Shown one piece after another: positions 33,482-42,485 of a DNA stretch of 64,000 nt. The notes under the pieces are model-generated. The model was not told where the DNA came from and ran no database searches. It saw nothing but the letters and a program-made list of their open reading frames with translations. Within the stretch, counting starts at the first letter, position 1, and each line of letters starts with the position of its first letter. Source of the stretch: Methylomonas paludis (GTDB taxonomy: Bacteria; Pseudomonadota; Gammaproteobacteria; Methylococcales; Methylomonadaceae); contig NZ_CP073754.1 in assembly GCF_018734325.1 (NCBI RefSeq), positions 1,054,001-1,118,000 on the forward strand. The letters are read 5' to 3'. A program made the translations under genes and the position numbers.

Positions 33482-34081
33482 ATGGAAAGTAATAACCAAA
33501 AAATCTTGGCACTTGCACATACTCATTCGCTGATCCGGCCCTGCGACTTGGAAGCTCAAGGGTTGCCCAGAGTTGCTCTCACAAGGCTGGTACGACAAGG
33601 ACTGCTCACTAGGATTGGGCGCGGACTGTATTCCATTCCAGACCGATCCGTATCCGAATATGCTTCACTTGCAGAAGTGGCGCGAAAGCATCCGCAGGCC
33701 ATCGTCTGCCTACTTTCAGCGCTACGCTTCCACGATATCACAACACAGTCGCCATTCGAAGTCTGGTTGGGCATTCCTAATAAAGCCCGCGCCCCCAGAA
33801 TGGACTATCCGCCACTGCGAATCGTCCGGATTTCAGGCGCCGCATTAATAGAAGGTGTGGAGGAACATAGGGTGGATGGTGTGCCGGTGCGCGTAACGAA
33901 TATTGCCAGAACTGTAGCCGATTGCTTTAAATACCGCAACAAGATCGGCCTGGAGGTGGCTCTCGAAGCACTGCAAGAGTCCGTGCGTGAAAAAGGGGTT
34001 ACTATGGATGATCTCTGGCGTTTTGCCACACTGTGCCGGGTTGCTAATGTGATGCGTCCCTATATGGAGAGTCTGCCGTGA
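33482..34081 (+). CDS. abiEi: AbiEi-type antitoxin and repressor
   Basis: A protein of 199 residues. The start is ATG 33482: the 55 residues that could precede it from 33317 are unlike the family and include the promoter. An N-terminal winged helix (KILALAHTHSLIRPCDLEAQGLP, VALTRLVRQGLLTRIGRGLYSI) is followed by the antitoxin domain with VCLLSALRFHDI, GIPNKARAP and VTNIARTVADCFKYRNKIG. AbiEi neutralises the nucleotidyltransferase AbiEii and represses the operon. The stop overlaps the toxin start (GTGA at 34078), so they are coupled. Confidence 0.92.
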   Translation: MESNNQKILALAHTHSLIRPCDLEAQGLPRVALTRLVRQGLLTRIGRGLYSIPDRSVSEYASLAEVARKHPQAIVCLLSALRFHDITTQSPFEVWLGIPNKARAPRMDYPPLRIVRISGAALIEGVEEHRVDGVPVRVTNIARTVADCFKYRNKIGLEVALEALQESVREKGVTMDDLWRFATLCRVANVMRPYMESLP

Positions 34082-34995
34082 GCAAAGCAAACGTGGCGGC
34101 CTCAGTCCGGAGCAGATTGCTCAATCACGCCCGCGAGAAAAAACAGGATTTCAATCTGGTACTAACCCGTTACACGATTGAGCGTTTGCTTTATCGAATC
34201 AGTATTTCTAAGCATGCAGACCAGTTTCTACTGAAAGGAGCTCTCCTATTTGATCTCTGGTTTGACATTCCTCATCGTCCAACAAGAGATGCTGATTTCC
34301 TGGGATTTGGATCGGCCGAACTGCCGAACATCGAAAGGGTCTTCAAGGAAGTCTGCATGATCGATACACCGGATGGTGTCGCGTTTCAATCCAACACAGT
34401 TCGGGCTGTCGAAATACGCAAGGAATCTCATTACGCCGGGGTGCGTGTAACCATGCTTGGAGTCATTGATGGTGCTCGCTGTCATGTTCAGGTAGATATT
34501 GGCTTTGGAGATGCCGTAACCCCTGGACCAGAAAATGCTGAATACCCCGTTATTCTTCGAGATTTCCCATCGCCGAAGCTAAGAGTTTATCCACGTTACA
34601 CCGTGGTTGCGGAGAAATTCGAAGCACTTTCGTCCCTGGGTATAGCAAACAGCCGGATGAAGGACTACTTCGATCTTTGGGTGCTGGCATGCCATACCGA
34701 ATTTGACGGCGAAATTCTCTGTCAAGCGGTTCGGGCGACGTTTGATCGCCGGAAGACAACACTATCGGAGCAAGTTCCTTTCGGTCTCACCCAAGCATTT
34801 GCAGAAGACCAGCAAAAGCAAGTGCAGTGGCAGGCGTTCCTTAGAAAAAACAAACTGGAGGCGCTCACGCTGGATGAAGCTTTATCTAAATTAATAGTTT
34901 TCATGATGCCGGTAGTCCATGCAGCCAACACAAATAATGCATTTCAGTTTCGGTGGCAAGCAGGCGGCCCCTGGTCGCCGGTAAATCTGAGTTAA
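34078..34995 (+). CDS. abiEii: AbiEii-type nucleotidyltransferase toxin
   Basis: A toxin of 305 residues of type IV toxin-antitoxin systems. The nucleotidyltransferase core is FLLKGALLFDLWFD, then RPTRDADFLGFGS (the GS/DxD region), VQVDIGFGDAV (third acidic residue) and YTVVAEKFEALSSLG with RMKDYFDLW, all typical of AbiEii. Relatives modify tRNA acceptor ends with nucleotides and cause reversible growth arrest on phage infection. GTG start at 34078 overlaps the antitoxin stop. The gene is full length and intact, so the pair is probably functional. Confidence 0.92.
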   Translation: MSKANVAASVRSRLLNHAREKKQDFNLVLTRYTIERLLYRISISKHADQFLLKGALLFDLWFDIPHRPTRDADFLGFGSAELPNIERVFKEVCMIDTPDGVAFQSNTVRAVEIRKESHYAGVRVTMLGVIDGARCHVQVDIGFGDAVTPGPENAEYPVILRDFPSPKLRVYPRYTVVAEKFEALSSLGIANSRMKDYFDLWVLACHTEFDGEILCQAVRATFDRRKTTLSEQVPFGLTQAFAEDQQKQVQWQAFLRKNKLEALTLDEALSKLIVFMMPVVHAANTNNAFQFRWQAGGPWSPVNLS

Positions 34996-35473
34996 AATCC
35001 GTTACTAACAGTATTTGCGACATGGATAGCGGAGTATCGCTAATAGTGCTTAAGAGGGCAAAGACTGGTTAGAGAAATCATAGGTCACGCAAGGAAATTT
35101 CGGGCATAAAAAACCAGCTGCCCTGCAAAGCTAACTGGTTGATTTATTTATCGATAATTGGTGGGCCGTATGCGATTTGAAAGCACAACCATCACATTAA
35201 AAGTGCTCAAGATGTATTGTAACTGATTGTTTTTATTTAATTAACAATGACGCCCGTTGCGGGTAAGTGCAGTACAAAGCAGAACGAATCCCAACAGAAA
35301 AACGCAAAATTCACGCATTCCATCCGCAATTGAGGGTAAGGGAAATGCTGTCCGACTGGTACAGCAATACCTTCGACCAAATCGATATCAGTATTCATTG
35401 AGAAACTAGCCTGAATAACAACTCCCTCAAACATAAACTGAATCTGCATTGCGTCATATTTTGTCGCTATAGT
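34996..35473. other. Region between AbiEii and IS66
   Basis: It contains a hairpin AACCAG...CTGGTT near 35112-35142 that may end the abiE transcript. A minus-strand frame of 70 codons (35237-35449, starting MQIQFMFEGVVIQASFSMNT) with GTTATT-rich codons might be a small gene cut by IS66, but I cannot support it by family or ribosome site. Confidence 0.4.
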
Positions 35474-35502
35474 GTAAGCGCTTAATAAAGCGCGTACTCC
35501 CC

Positions 35503-37158
35503 CTATCTAGCAAAATCAGTATTTTTTAAATTCCAAGGCAACAGGGCTTCAATTTTTTCAACGGTATCGGCATAAGGCAATGCCTTGAGTACATGGGTTA
35601 AATAGGCGCAGGGTTCCAAGCCATTGGCTTTTGCTGTTTCAATTAGGCTGTAATGAATCGCGCTGGCCTGTGCGCCTTTTGGAGTATCAGAGAAGAGCCA
35701 TGCTTTGCGACCCATTACAAAGGGGCGAATGGCGTTTTCAGCAAGAATATTGCTAATGTTCAGCTCCCCATTCGAGCAATACACCATCAGCTTATCCCAT
35801 TGGTTGCTCATGTAAGTCATGGCCTTGCCCGTTAAACTATCCTTAGGCACTTTGTGTTGATTGTCGTCCAAGTACGCTCTCAGTTTCTTCAAAACCGGCA
35901 GGCTTCTTTTGCAGCGTTGCTGGAATCTTTCAGCGGCACTCAGAGTTTTGATTTGCCGCTCAATCATATAGAGTGTATTGATTAAACTCAGCATGTGATC
36001 GGCTTTGCTGGCTTTATGCTGCTTGCCTTTCTTGGGTTTGGGCTGCGCATCTTGAGCTTCTTTAAATTTACGGCGCGCATGATCCCAACAACCGAGCTGG
36101 ATGATATGATTGATAATACAGGCGGCATTGTAAGCGGCATAACCATCGGTTTGCAGATAACCCGAAAAGCCCTCCAGCAAGCGCAACGGCACCTCCTGGC
36201 TGCGGGTCGGATCATATTCAAATAACACACTGGGTTGACCAGGCGTGCCGCCCAGCGTCACCCACATGAATTTATCCGAGGTGGCCGGTCGCCCCGGTTC
36301 TTTAAGAACCTGCACTCGGGTTTCATCGGCCATGATGATGTTACCAGCCAGTTGATGATCCCGAATAAGGTTAATCAAAGGTTGCAGCGTTCTAGCCAGT
36401 GCGATGACCCAGTTGGCCAGTGTGGCTCTTGAGAGTTCGCCGCCATAACGGGCTAAGATGTTTTCCAGCCGATACAGCGGCAAGCCATCGCAGTATTTGT
36501 AGATGATTACATTACACATTAAATCAATGCTGCCCATCGCGCCTGGAACAGGATGTTTGGGCAGAGCAGCGGCAATAATACGGCGTTGTGTTTCAGCTTG
36601 AGCAGGCTCCAGAAACACCGCTTTTTCCTGCATGTATTCTAAAACCCGCACTTGGGCAGGGATGATGTCTAATTCTTCTTTAACTTTAGTAAAGAAGGTT
36701 GTAATTGCACCGGCTTTTTCTTCATCGCTCAGTGTGATAAAGATTTGCTTTCTCGGTAAGTGGCTGGCAAATGGTTTGCGACCAGGTTTTGGCTTAGGTG
36801 GATTGGGCTCAGAAGCTTCTGATTCAACGCTCGAATCAACAGCCTCTACTGTGTCAACGGCTGCATCCGTTGCGGCTTCAAGCTCAACCGTGGCCTCGAC
36901 TTCGGCTTCATCAAATAATGAAGTTTGCCCGGACTGCTCACTTGAGGGCGCAAAGCGTTTGATTTTGGATAAACGCAACGCTTCTTCTAACAACTGTATA
37001 CGTTGATTGAGCGTAGCAATCACTTCTGATTTAAGCTCAACGGCCTGTGTTAATTCATCCACTCGTTGCGCTTTTTCAAGCAACTCGGCGAGCATCTCGG
37101 GCAACAAAATAGCCGAGTGTTCATCGTGTTCTATGCTAGAAAAGTGGGATAAAATCAT
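35503..37158 (-). CDS. tnpC: IS66 transposase (TnpC)
   Basis: A transposase of 551 residues, full length. It has an N-terminal coiled-coil with leucine repeats (ELTQAVELKSEVIATLNQRI), the RFAPSSEQ segment, an acidic linker (about 85-115), the PGRKPF motif, a zinc-finger-like region, and the DDE catalytic core MADETRVQVLKEPGR, LQTDGYAAYN and CWDHARRKF, with AENAIRPFVMGRKAWLFSD near the C-terminus. It is the third gene of the element. Confidence 0.95.
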   Translation of the reverse strand: MILSHFSSIEHDEHSAILLPEMLAELLEKAQRVDELTQAVELKSEVIATLNQRIQLLEEALRLSKIKRFAPSSEQSGQTSLFDEAEVEATVELEAATDAAVDTVEAVDSSVESEASEPNPPKPKPGRKPFASHLPRKQIFITLSDEEKAGAITTFFTKVKEELDIIPAQVRVLEYMQEKAVFLEPAQAETQRRIIAAALPKHPVPGAMGSIDLMCNVIIYKYCDGLPLYRLENILARYGGELSRATLANWVIALARTLQPLINLIRDHQLAGNIIMADETRVQVLKEPGRPATSDKFMWVTLGGTPGQPSVLFEYDPTRSQEVPLRLLEGFSGYLQTDGYAAYNAACIINHIIQLGCWDHARRKFKEAQDAQPKPKKGKQHKASKADHMLSLINTLYMIERQIKTLSAAERFQQRCKRSLPVLKKLRAYLDDNQHKVPKDSLTGKAMTYMSNQWDKLMVYCSNGELNISNILAENAIRPFVMGRKAWLFSDTPKGAQASAIHYSLIETAKANGLEPCAYLTHVLKALPYADTVEKIEALLPWNLKNTDFAR

Positions 37159-37203
37159 AGGCTTATTATACCTGAATTCAAGCCAAAAAGCAGGCGTTTT
37201 TCC

Positions 37204-37569
37204 TTAAAAAACAGACTCATAATGCCGATTTTTATGGCCTTTCATCACGCTAATATCGTAGCCATCCAGCAGCCAATTCAATTGCTGTCCCGTTAACGTC
37301 AACAATGCCTCTTCACCCTTCGGCCACTTGAACTTATCCTCGACCAAGGTCTTGTAATAAAGCACAAAGCCCGTATTTTCCCAGAACAAGCATTTGATTT
37401 TAGTACGCTGCTTATTGGTGAACGCATACAGTCCGCCATCAAACGGATTATGGCCGAGTTCGCACTCAACAATTGCCGCCAACCCGCGATGGGATTTACG
37501 AAAATCAATGGCCTGTCGGTAAAGATAAACCTCTGTCAGCTCTAAAGAGGGGCGCATAATGCAAGTCAC
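37204..37569 (-). CDS. tnpB: IS66 accessory protein TnpB
   Basis: A protein of 121 residues of the IS66 Orf2 family: VYLYRQAIDFRKSHRGLAAI, LYAFTNKQRTKIKCLFWENTG and WPKGEE are characteristic. It is needed for transposition of IS66 by an unclear mechanism. The GTG at 37569 overlaps the tnpA stop; ATG 37557 is possible. Confidence 0.95.
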   Translation of the reverse strand: MTCIMRPSLELTEVYLYRQAIDFRKSHRGLAAIVECELGHNPFDGGLYAFTNKQRTKIKCLFWENTGFVLYYKTLVEDKFKWPKGEEALLTLTGQQLNWLLDGYDISVMKGHKNRHYESVF

Positions 37570-37898
37570 CGTAACACCTCTATCAATTGCTGAATCAAAG
37601 CCATATTATTCTGAGAAATCCCAATCAATTGTGTACCATCCCGGAAGCACAATGACAAACTTGGCGATGAGGGCATGGCGATAGGTGCAGCCACTTGGAC
37701 ACGGGTAAATCCAGTCGCTTTACGTTCAGTGTCAACCGGTTCGCAATCGATCAAAAATTTGCGCTTCCAATAACTCAACTGGTGGGTATGCAGCGCTTGC
37801 TGGCGGCAGTAGTTTACTTGGGACAAGCCAGACGCTTGCCATTGCGCGACGTGCCTTTGCCAAAAATCGTGACCGGTCTTGTTTTCTATTGATGCCAT
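37566..37898 (-). CDS. tnpA: IS66 accessory protein TnpA
   Basis: A protein of 110 residues with the opening FWQRHVAQWQASGLSQVNYCRQQ, a helix-turn-helix typical of IS66 Orf1. The stop overlaps the start of tnpB, so the element's three genes are translated as a unit. Confidence 0.9.
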   Translation of the reverse strand: MASIENKTGHDFWQRHVAQWQASGLSQVNYCRQQALHTHQLSYWKRKFLIDCEPVDTERKATGFTRVQVAAPIAMPSSPSLSLCFRDGTQLIGISQNNMALIQQLIEVLR

Positions 37899-37982
37899 TG
37901 GTAATCCCCAAAATAATATCGATGGGAAATTCTGACATGGTAGGCTGGGGGGTGGGAATTACGCGGAAAATTGAGCGCTTAC

Positions 37983-38443
37983 TCTGTTTTTTGGAATGGT
38001 CGCAGATTAACATGCAAAATAAATTGATGTGGGTGCATGCTGACGAGTCTAAAAACAATAAAATGATTAGGGTTCCGCTTAATGAAGATGCTATCGCGAT
38101 TCTTAGAAATCAAATTGGCAAGCACCCAAAGCGGGTGTTCACGTACAAAGGTAAGCCAATTGCAAAAGCGGGTACCGAGAATTGGCGAAATATTGTCAGA
38201 AGTTTAGGTATTGAAAACTTTTGTTGGCATGGCCTGCGGCATACTTGGGCAAGTTGGCATGTACAAGCCGGAACGCCCTTGCATGTGCTACAGGAATTGG
38301 GCGGTTGGTCATGCTATGAAATGGTCTTGCGTTATGCGCATTTAGCACCTGAGCATCTTTCCGCAGATGCGGCTAGAATCTCTGGAATGCTGAATATTGG
38401 GAAGGAGAAAGAAAATATTCACCGAATTTCGCAGATCCGGTGA
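37983..38443 (+). pseudogene. C-terminal half of a tyrosine integrase
   Basis: About 150 codons from the end of IS66 to a TGA at 38441-38443. It reads WSQINMQNKLMWVHADESKN, then IPL-type RVPLNEDAIAILRNQIGKHP, HGLRHTWASWHV (catalytic His and Arg) and GGWSCYEMVLRYAHLAPEHL (His/Trp box and catalytic Tyr). The first catalytic Arg and the DNA-binding N-terminus are missing. Some upstream codons in the same frame come from IS66 and are not part of it. It must be the integrase of the element at tRNA-Leu, beside which it lies, and is inactive alone. Confidence 0.88.
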
Positions 38444-38527
38444 TTATGAACTTTTAACAATCGTTGCAAAATCGTTGCAGTCGATTTTGTTACGACATTA
38501 TAAATTAATCTAACTTATTGATTTAAA

Positions 38528-38614
38528 TGGTGCCTCAGACCGGAATCGAACCGGTACGGTCTCACAACCGCGGGATTTTAAGTCCCGTGCGTCTACCTAT
38601 TTCGCCACCGAGGC
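38528..38614 (-). tRNA. tRNA-Leu (UAA)
   Basis: The minus-strand sequence folds as a class II tRNA: acceptor GCCTCGG pairs with CTGAGGC, discriminator A and encoded CCA (38530-38528). The anticodon stem-loop is CGGGA-CTTAAAA-TCCCG with anticodon UAA. The variable arm is CGGTTGTGAGACCG, and the T-loop GGTTCGATTCC is canonical. It is 87 nt with CCA. Its 3' half is copied at 33182-33237. Confidence 0.97.
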
Positions 38615-38694
38615 AATCTGGTGAAGATAAACAACTATTTTCGCCAAATTTTGGTCATTTGTCAATGCTGCTAAGCGATTAGCAGCCCAGTAAA

Positions 38695-39750
38695 TCAATT
38701 CGTGCTGTCATAGCCGTTAGGGTTGCTTTTTTGCCAGTGCCAAGTGTCGGCCAGCATTTGATCCAGGGTTTTCTCGGCACGCCAGTCCAGTACTTCGGCA
38801 GACAAACTGGGATCGGCGTAACAGGCGGCAATGTCGCCTGGACGGCGCGGGGCTATCCGGTAAGGTACGGGTTGCTGGTTGATTTTTTCAAAGGTTTTTA
38901 CCAGATCGAGCACGCTGTAGCCAGTGCCGGTACCCAGGTTAAAGGCTTCACACAAACCGCTGTCCGGGGCTTGTTTTATCAGGTATTGCAGGGCCTTGAT
39001 ATGGCCAATGGCCAAATCCACCACATGGATATAATCACGCACGCCGGTACCGTCTTTGGTGGGATAATCATCGCCAAACACCGATAATTGTTGCAGCTTG
39101 CCAACCGCAACCTGAGCAATATACGGCATCAGATTATTGGGGATGCCGTTGGGGTCTTCGCCGATCAAACCGCTGCTGTGTGCGCCTATCGGGTTGAAAT
39201 AGCGCAAGATGGCAATTTTCCAGGGCAGGGCATGGCCGTTCAATACATCGGCGGCGGCACTGTCGCGCAAAATGTCTTCAATAAACAGCTTGGTGCGGCC
39301 ATAGGGATTGGTGGCCTGTAATGGAAAAGTCTCCAGTATTGGTACCGTATGCGGATCACCGTAAACGGTGGCGGAAGAGCTGAACACAAAGTTTTTGACG
39401 TTATGCTCGGCCATGCTTTCCAGTAACACCACGCTGCCGGAAATATTATTGTGATAGTAGCTTAGCGGTTTCTGGCAGGATTCACCAACGGCTTTCAGGC
39501 CGGCAAAATGGATAACGGCGTCTATGGGATGATTTTTAAAAATTTCAGCCAGGGCTGCCGAGTCGTTGATGTCGGCTTGATAAAACTTGACGGTTTTAGC
39601 GGTGATGGTCTCAATGCGGCGGATGGATTCGATCTTGCTGTTGCAGAGATTGTCTATCACTACAACTTCAAAGCCGTTATTCAGCAATTCAACGCAAGTA
39701 TGGCTACCGATGTAGCCGGCGCCGCCTGTTACCAGAATGGTGTTTTTCAT
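38695..39750 (-). CDS. galE: UDP-glucose 4-epimerase
   Basis: An NAD-dependent epimerase of 351 residues that interconverts UDP-glucose and UDP-galactose for surface polysaccharide. It has the Rossmann motif [10 protein letters not shown] (near residue 10), [21 protein letters not shown], the catalytic SSSATVYGD and NPYGRTK (Tyr and Lys), and [12 protein letters not shown] 39750 lies behind GGAA in GGAACTTGACT; the TTG two codons upstream is less likely. It is 16 bp downstream of ttcA on the same strand and may be co-transcribed with it. Confidence 0.97.
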   Translation of the reverse strand: MKNTILVTGGAGYIGSHTCVELLNNGFEVVVIDNLCNSKIESIRRIETITAKTVKFYQADINDSAALAEIFKNHPIDAVIHFAGLKAVGESCQKPLSYYHNNISGSVVLLESMAEHNVKNFVFSSSATVYGDPHTVPILETFPLQATNPYGRTKLFIEDILRDSAAADVLNGHALPWKIAILRYFNPIGAHSSGLIGEDPNGIPNNLMPYIAQVAVGKLQQLSVFGDDYPTKDGTGVRDYIHVVDLAIGHIKALQYLIKQAPDSGLCEAFNLGTGTGYSVLDLVKTFEKINQQPVPYRIAPRRPGDIAACYADPSLSAEVLDWRAEKTLDQMLADTWHWQKSNPNGYDSTN

Positions 39751-39765
39751 AGTCAAGTTCCATGG

Positions 39766-40629
39766 TTAACGTTCAAGTATGTCCAAATCGGGCTCATGGC
39801 TGACAATATGCGCTATATCGGCATCAGGGATGCGCTGCAGATTGGCAAAATCAAACAGTCCGGTATCCAGCATTTGCGAAGGAGCAATATTTTGCAGGCT
39901 GGCAAAAATGGTTTCCAAACGCCCCGGAAACTGTTTATCCCAGCTGGTCAGCATTTGCTTCATGGCTTTACGCTGCAAGTTTTCCTGAGATCCGCACAAA
40001 TTACAAGGGATGATCGGAAATTTTTTGAAGGCGGCGAAACGATTGATATCCTTTTCCCGGCAATAGGCCAAGGGCCGGATCACAATATTCTGTTTGTCGT
40101 CACTTAACAGTTTGGGCGGCATGGCTTTCAGCTTGCCGGCATAAAACATGTTCAGAAAATAGGTTTCCATAATGTCATCGCGATGGTGGCCCAAAGCAAT
40201 TTTTGTGACATTATTCTGTCTGGCAAAGCCATAGAGGGTGCCGCGCCGCAAGCGTGAACACAGGCTGCAGGTGGTTTTACCTTCAGGGATGATGCGTTTG
40301 ACGATGCTGTAAGTATCATGTTCGATGATATGAAACGGTACTTGCAGGCTGGTCAGGTATTCCGGCAACACATGCTCTGGAAAACCGGGCTGTTTTTGAT
40401 CCAGATTAACGGCGATAATCTCAAAATTCACCGGCGCGGTTTTTTGCAGATTCAGCAATACATCCAGTAGCGTATAGGAGTCTTTGCCGCCGGACAGGCA
40501 AACCATCACCTTGTCGCCGTCCTCTATCATATTGTAATCGGCAATCGCTTCGCCTACGCAGCGGCGCAGGCGTTTTTGCAATTTGTTGAACTGGGTGCGT
40601 GACTTTTGTTCTGACTCTGTCATTGACAT
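39766..40629 (-). CDS. ttcA: tRNA 2-thiocytidine synthetase TtcA
   Basis: An ATP-dependent thiolase of 287 residues that makes 2-thiocytidine at tRNA position 32. The PP-loop is [14 protein letters not shown] (about 44-57). The cysteine pairs CSLC (about 121-124) and CNLC (about 211-214) bind the iron-sulfur cluster and sulfur; [17 protein letters not shown] is the conserved core. The region before ATG 40629 is pyrimidine-rich and has no ribosome site, so translation may be weak or start at the second Met (40623). It lies downstream of the fabAB pair. Confidence 0.97.
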   Translation of the reverse strand: MSMTESEQKSRTQFNKLQKRLRRCVGEAIADYNMIEDGDKVMVCLSGGKDSYTLLDVLLNLQKTAPVNFEIIAVNLDQKQPGFPEHVLPEYLTSLQVPFHIIEHDTYSIVKRIIPEGKTTCSLCSRLRRGTLYGFARQNNVTKIALGHHRDDIMETYFLNMFYAGKLKAMPPKLLSDDKQNIVIRPLAYCREKDINRFAAFKKFPIIPCNLCGSQENLQRKAMKQMLTSWDKQFPGRLETIFASLQNIAPSQMLDTGLFDFANLQRIPDADIAHIVSHEPDLDILER

Positions 40630-40662
40630 GGGGGAGGCAGCCGTAAACAGCAGCGTAGGCCG

Positions 40663-41883
40663 TTAGCCGTTATAGCGTTGAAAAATCAAGGTCGCATTCG
40701 TACCGCCAAAGCCAAAACTATTGGACATCACAGTATTCAGCGTCACATTGTCCTGATACTCGCGGACGATAGGAATGTCGGTGGCGTCAGGATCCAGGTC
40801 AAAAATATTGGCCGATGCACTGAGGAAGTTCTCCTGCAGCATCAATAGCGAATAAATGGCCTCATTTACCCCGGCAGCGCCCAAGGCGTGGCCGGTCAAC
40901 GATTTGGTGGAACTGACCGCAGGCACATGCTGATCGCCAAAAACCTGACGCATGGCTTGCAACTCGCGGGTATCACCTACCGGGGTACTGGTGCCGTGGG
41001 CATTGATATAATCAATTTTGCCATCGACAGTAGCCATCGCCTGTTGCATACAACGTACCGCGCCTTCGCCGGAAGGTTGCACCATGTCGTAGCCATCGGA
41101 AGTGGCGCCGTAGCCGACCAGTTCCGCATAAATTTTGGCGCCACGGGCTTTGGCATGTTCCAGTTCTTCAATCACCAGCACCCCGCCGCCGCCGGAAATC
41201 ACAAAACCGTCACGGTTGGCGTCATAAGGCCGGGAAGCCAAAGCCGGGCTATCGTTATACTTGGTGGAAAGCGCGCCCATGGCATCAAACAGCACGGACA
41301 TGGTCCAGTGCAATTCTTCACCGCCGCCGGCAAAAACGATATCCTGTTTGTTGAGCTGTATCAGTTCCATGGCGTGACCGATACAGTGGGCGCTGGTCGC
41401 GCAAGCGGAGCTGATGGTGTAATTAACACCTTTGATTTTAAACGGCGTTGCCAGGCAGGCGGTATTGGTGCTGGACATGGCTCGGGTAACCATATACGGC
41501 CCGACTTTTTTAACACCTTTGCTGCGCAGAATGTCGGCAGCATCCACCAGATTAGAGGTGGAAGGCCCGCCGGAACCCATCACCAGACCGGTACGGAAAT
41601 TGGATATTTCCTGTTCTTGCAAACCGGAATCGGCAATCGCCTGTTCCATAGCCAGATAATTAAAAGCCGCACCGTCACCCATAAAGCGTTTGATCTTGCG
41701 GTCTATCACATCATCCAGCTCAAGATTAATCGGTGCGTGGACATGGCTTCTAAAGCCCATTTCCTGATAGACCTCGGCGTGCACAATCCCGGAGTGGCCG
41801 GCGCGTAAAGATTCGACCACCTCATCCCGATTATTGCCGATACTGGAGACTATACCCAAACCGGTGACAACCACTCGTTTCAT
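40663..41883 (-). CDS. fabB: 3-oxoacyl-ACP synthase I (FabB)
   Basis: A beta-ketoacyl-ACP synthase of 406 residues. The triad is SSACATS (Cys near 161), [11 protein letters not shown] (His near 297) and [12 protein letters not shown] (His near 331); the C-terminus has [11 protein letters not shown]. FabB elongates cis-unsaturated intermediates, and the partner fabA lies 9 bp upstream, so this is the classic pair for unsaturated fatty acid synthesis. ATG 41883 is the start. Regulation by FabR or FadR sites was not visible. Confidence 0.97.
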   Translation of the reverse strand: MKRVVVTGLGIVSSIGNNRDEVVESLRAGHSGIVHAEVYQEMGFRSHVHAPINLELDDVIDRKIKRFMGDGAAFNYLAMEQAIADSGLQEQEISNFRTGLVMGSGGPSTSNLVDAADILRSKGVKKVGPYMVTRAMSSTNTACLATPFKIKGVNYTISSACATSAHCIGHAMELIQLNKQDIVFAGGGEELHWTMSVLFDAMGALSTKYNDSPALASRPYDANRDGFVISGGGGVLVIEELEHAKARGAKIYAELVGYGATSDGYDMVQPSGEGAVRCMQQAMATVDGKIDYINAHGTSTPVGDTRELQAMRQVFGDQHVPAVSSTKSLTGHALGAAGVNEAIYSLLMLQENFLSASANIFDLDPDATDIPIVREYQDNVTLNTVMSNSFGFGGTNATLIFQRYNG

Positions 41884-41892
41884 GTCCGCTTC

Positions 41893-42408
41893 CTAGAAGT
41901 CTTGAGTCGATGTAAACAGACCAACCCGCAGATCGGTGGCCTCGTAAATTTTTTTGCCGTCAACTTCCATGACGGCATCGCCGATGCCCATCACCAGTTT
42001 GCGCAAAATCACCCGTTTTAAGCTAATCCGGTAAGTTACTTTTTTAGCGGTCGGCAATACCTGTCCGGTAAATTTAACCTCCCCGCACCCTAGCGCACGG
42101 CCTTTGCCGGGGCCGCCCAGCCAGCACAAATAAAAACCGATCAATTGCCACATGGCATCCAGACCCAGACAGCCCGGCATCACCGGGTCGCCTTGAAAAT
42201 GGCAGGCAAAAAACCATAAATCGGGGGTAATATCCAGCTCAGCAATAATCTCACCCTTGCCGTAGAGTCCGCCTTCTTCGGCGATATGGATGATGCGATC
42301 CATCATCAACATATTAGGCAGCGGAAGTTGTGCATTGGTTGGCCCGTACAATTCGCCGCGTCCAGACATTAACAACTCTTCGCGTGTGAAACTATGCTGT
42401 TTCTCCAT
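41893..42408 (-). CDS. fabA: 3-hydroxydecanoyl-ACP dehydratase/isomerase FabA
   Basis: A dehydratase of 171 residues that introduces the double bond in the 10-carbon intermediate. The hot-dog core is [25 protein letters not shown], with the catalytic His near 70 and Asp near 84, and [11 protein letters not shown] and [11 protein letters not shown] are conserved. It is the first gene of the fabA-fabB pair. Confidence 0.97.
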   Translation of the reverse strand: MEKQHSFTREELLMSGRGELYGPTNAQLPLPNMLMMDRIIHIAEEGGLYGKGEIIAELDITPDLWFFACHFQGDPVMPGCLGLDAMWQLIGFYLCWLGGPGKGRALGCGEVKFTGQVLPTAKKVTYRISLKRVILRKLVMGIGDAVMEVDGKKIYEATDLRVGLFTSTQDF

Positions 42409-42485
42409 TAAATATTTACCTGATAAAAGTGATACAAAAACATCTGGTATTATCTAATAGTCGGCTTAAAAAATCAGCTCAAATT

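Larger units (their letters stand above)
35474..37982 (-). mobile_element. IS66-family insertion sequence
   Basis: A 2,509-bp element whose ends read GTAAGCGCTTAATAAAGCGC (from 35474) and, on the minus strand, GTAAGCGCTCAATTTTCCGC (from 37982), the GTAAGCG termini of IS66. It carries tnpA, tnpB and tnpC in order. The expected 8-bp target duplication is absent: GCTATAGT on the left, TCTGTTTT on the right. That points to an adjacent deletion or recombination between copies after insertion. Confidence 0.92.
33182..38582. mobile_element. Integrative element at tRNA-Leu(UAA), decayed
   Basis: A 5.4-kb segment between direct 56-bp repeats, the right one being the 3' half of an intact tRNA. An integrase remnant lies next to the tRNA, the usual arrangement. 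Cargo is the AbiEi/AbiEii pair. The string GTTGCAAAATCGTTGCAGT occurs near each end (33344 and 38464) and may be an integrase arm site. IS66 has removed the first half of the integrase, so the element cannot excise by itself. Confidence 0.85.

Noticed and set aside
35237-35449. 70-codon minus frame next to IS66
   Set aside because: Possible remnant of a gene cut by IS66, but no ribosome site or homologue recognised; noted only in the intergenic entry.
40888-41808. 306-codon plus-strand frame opposite fabB
   Set aside because: Long because of fabB codon bias; the antisense frame has no recognisable domain, while fabB is complete.
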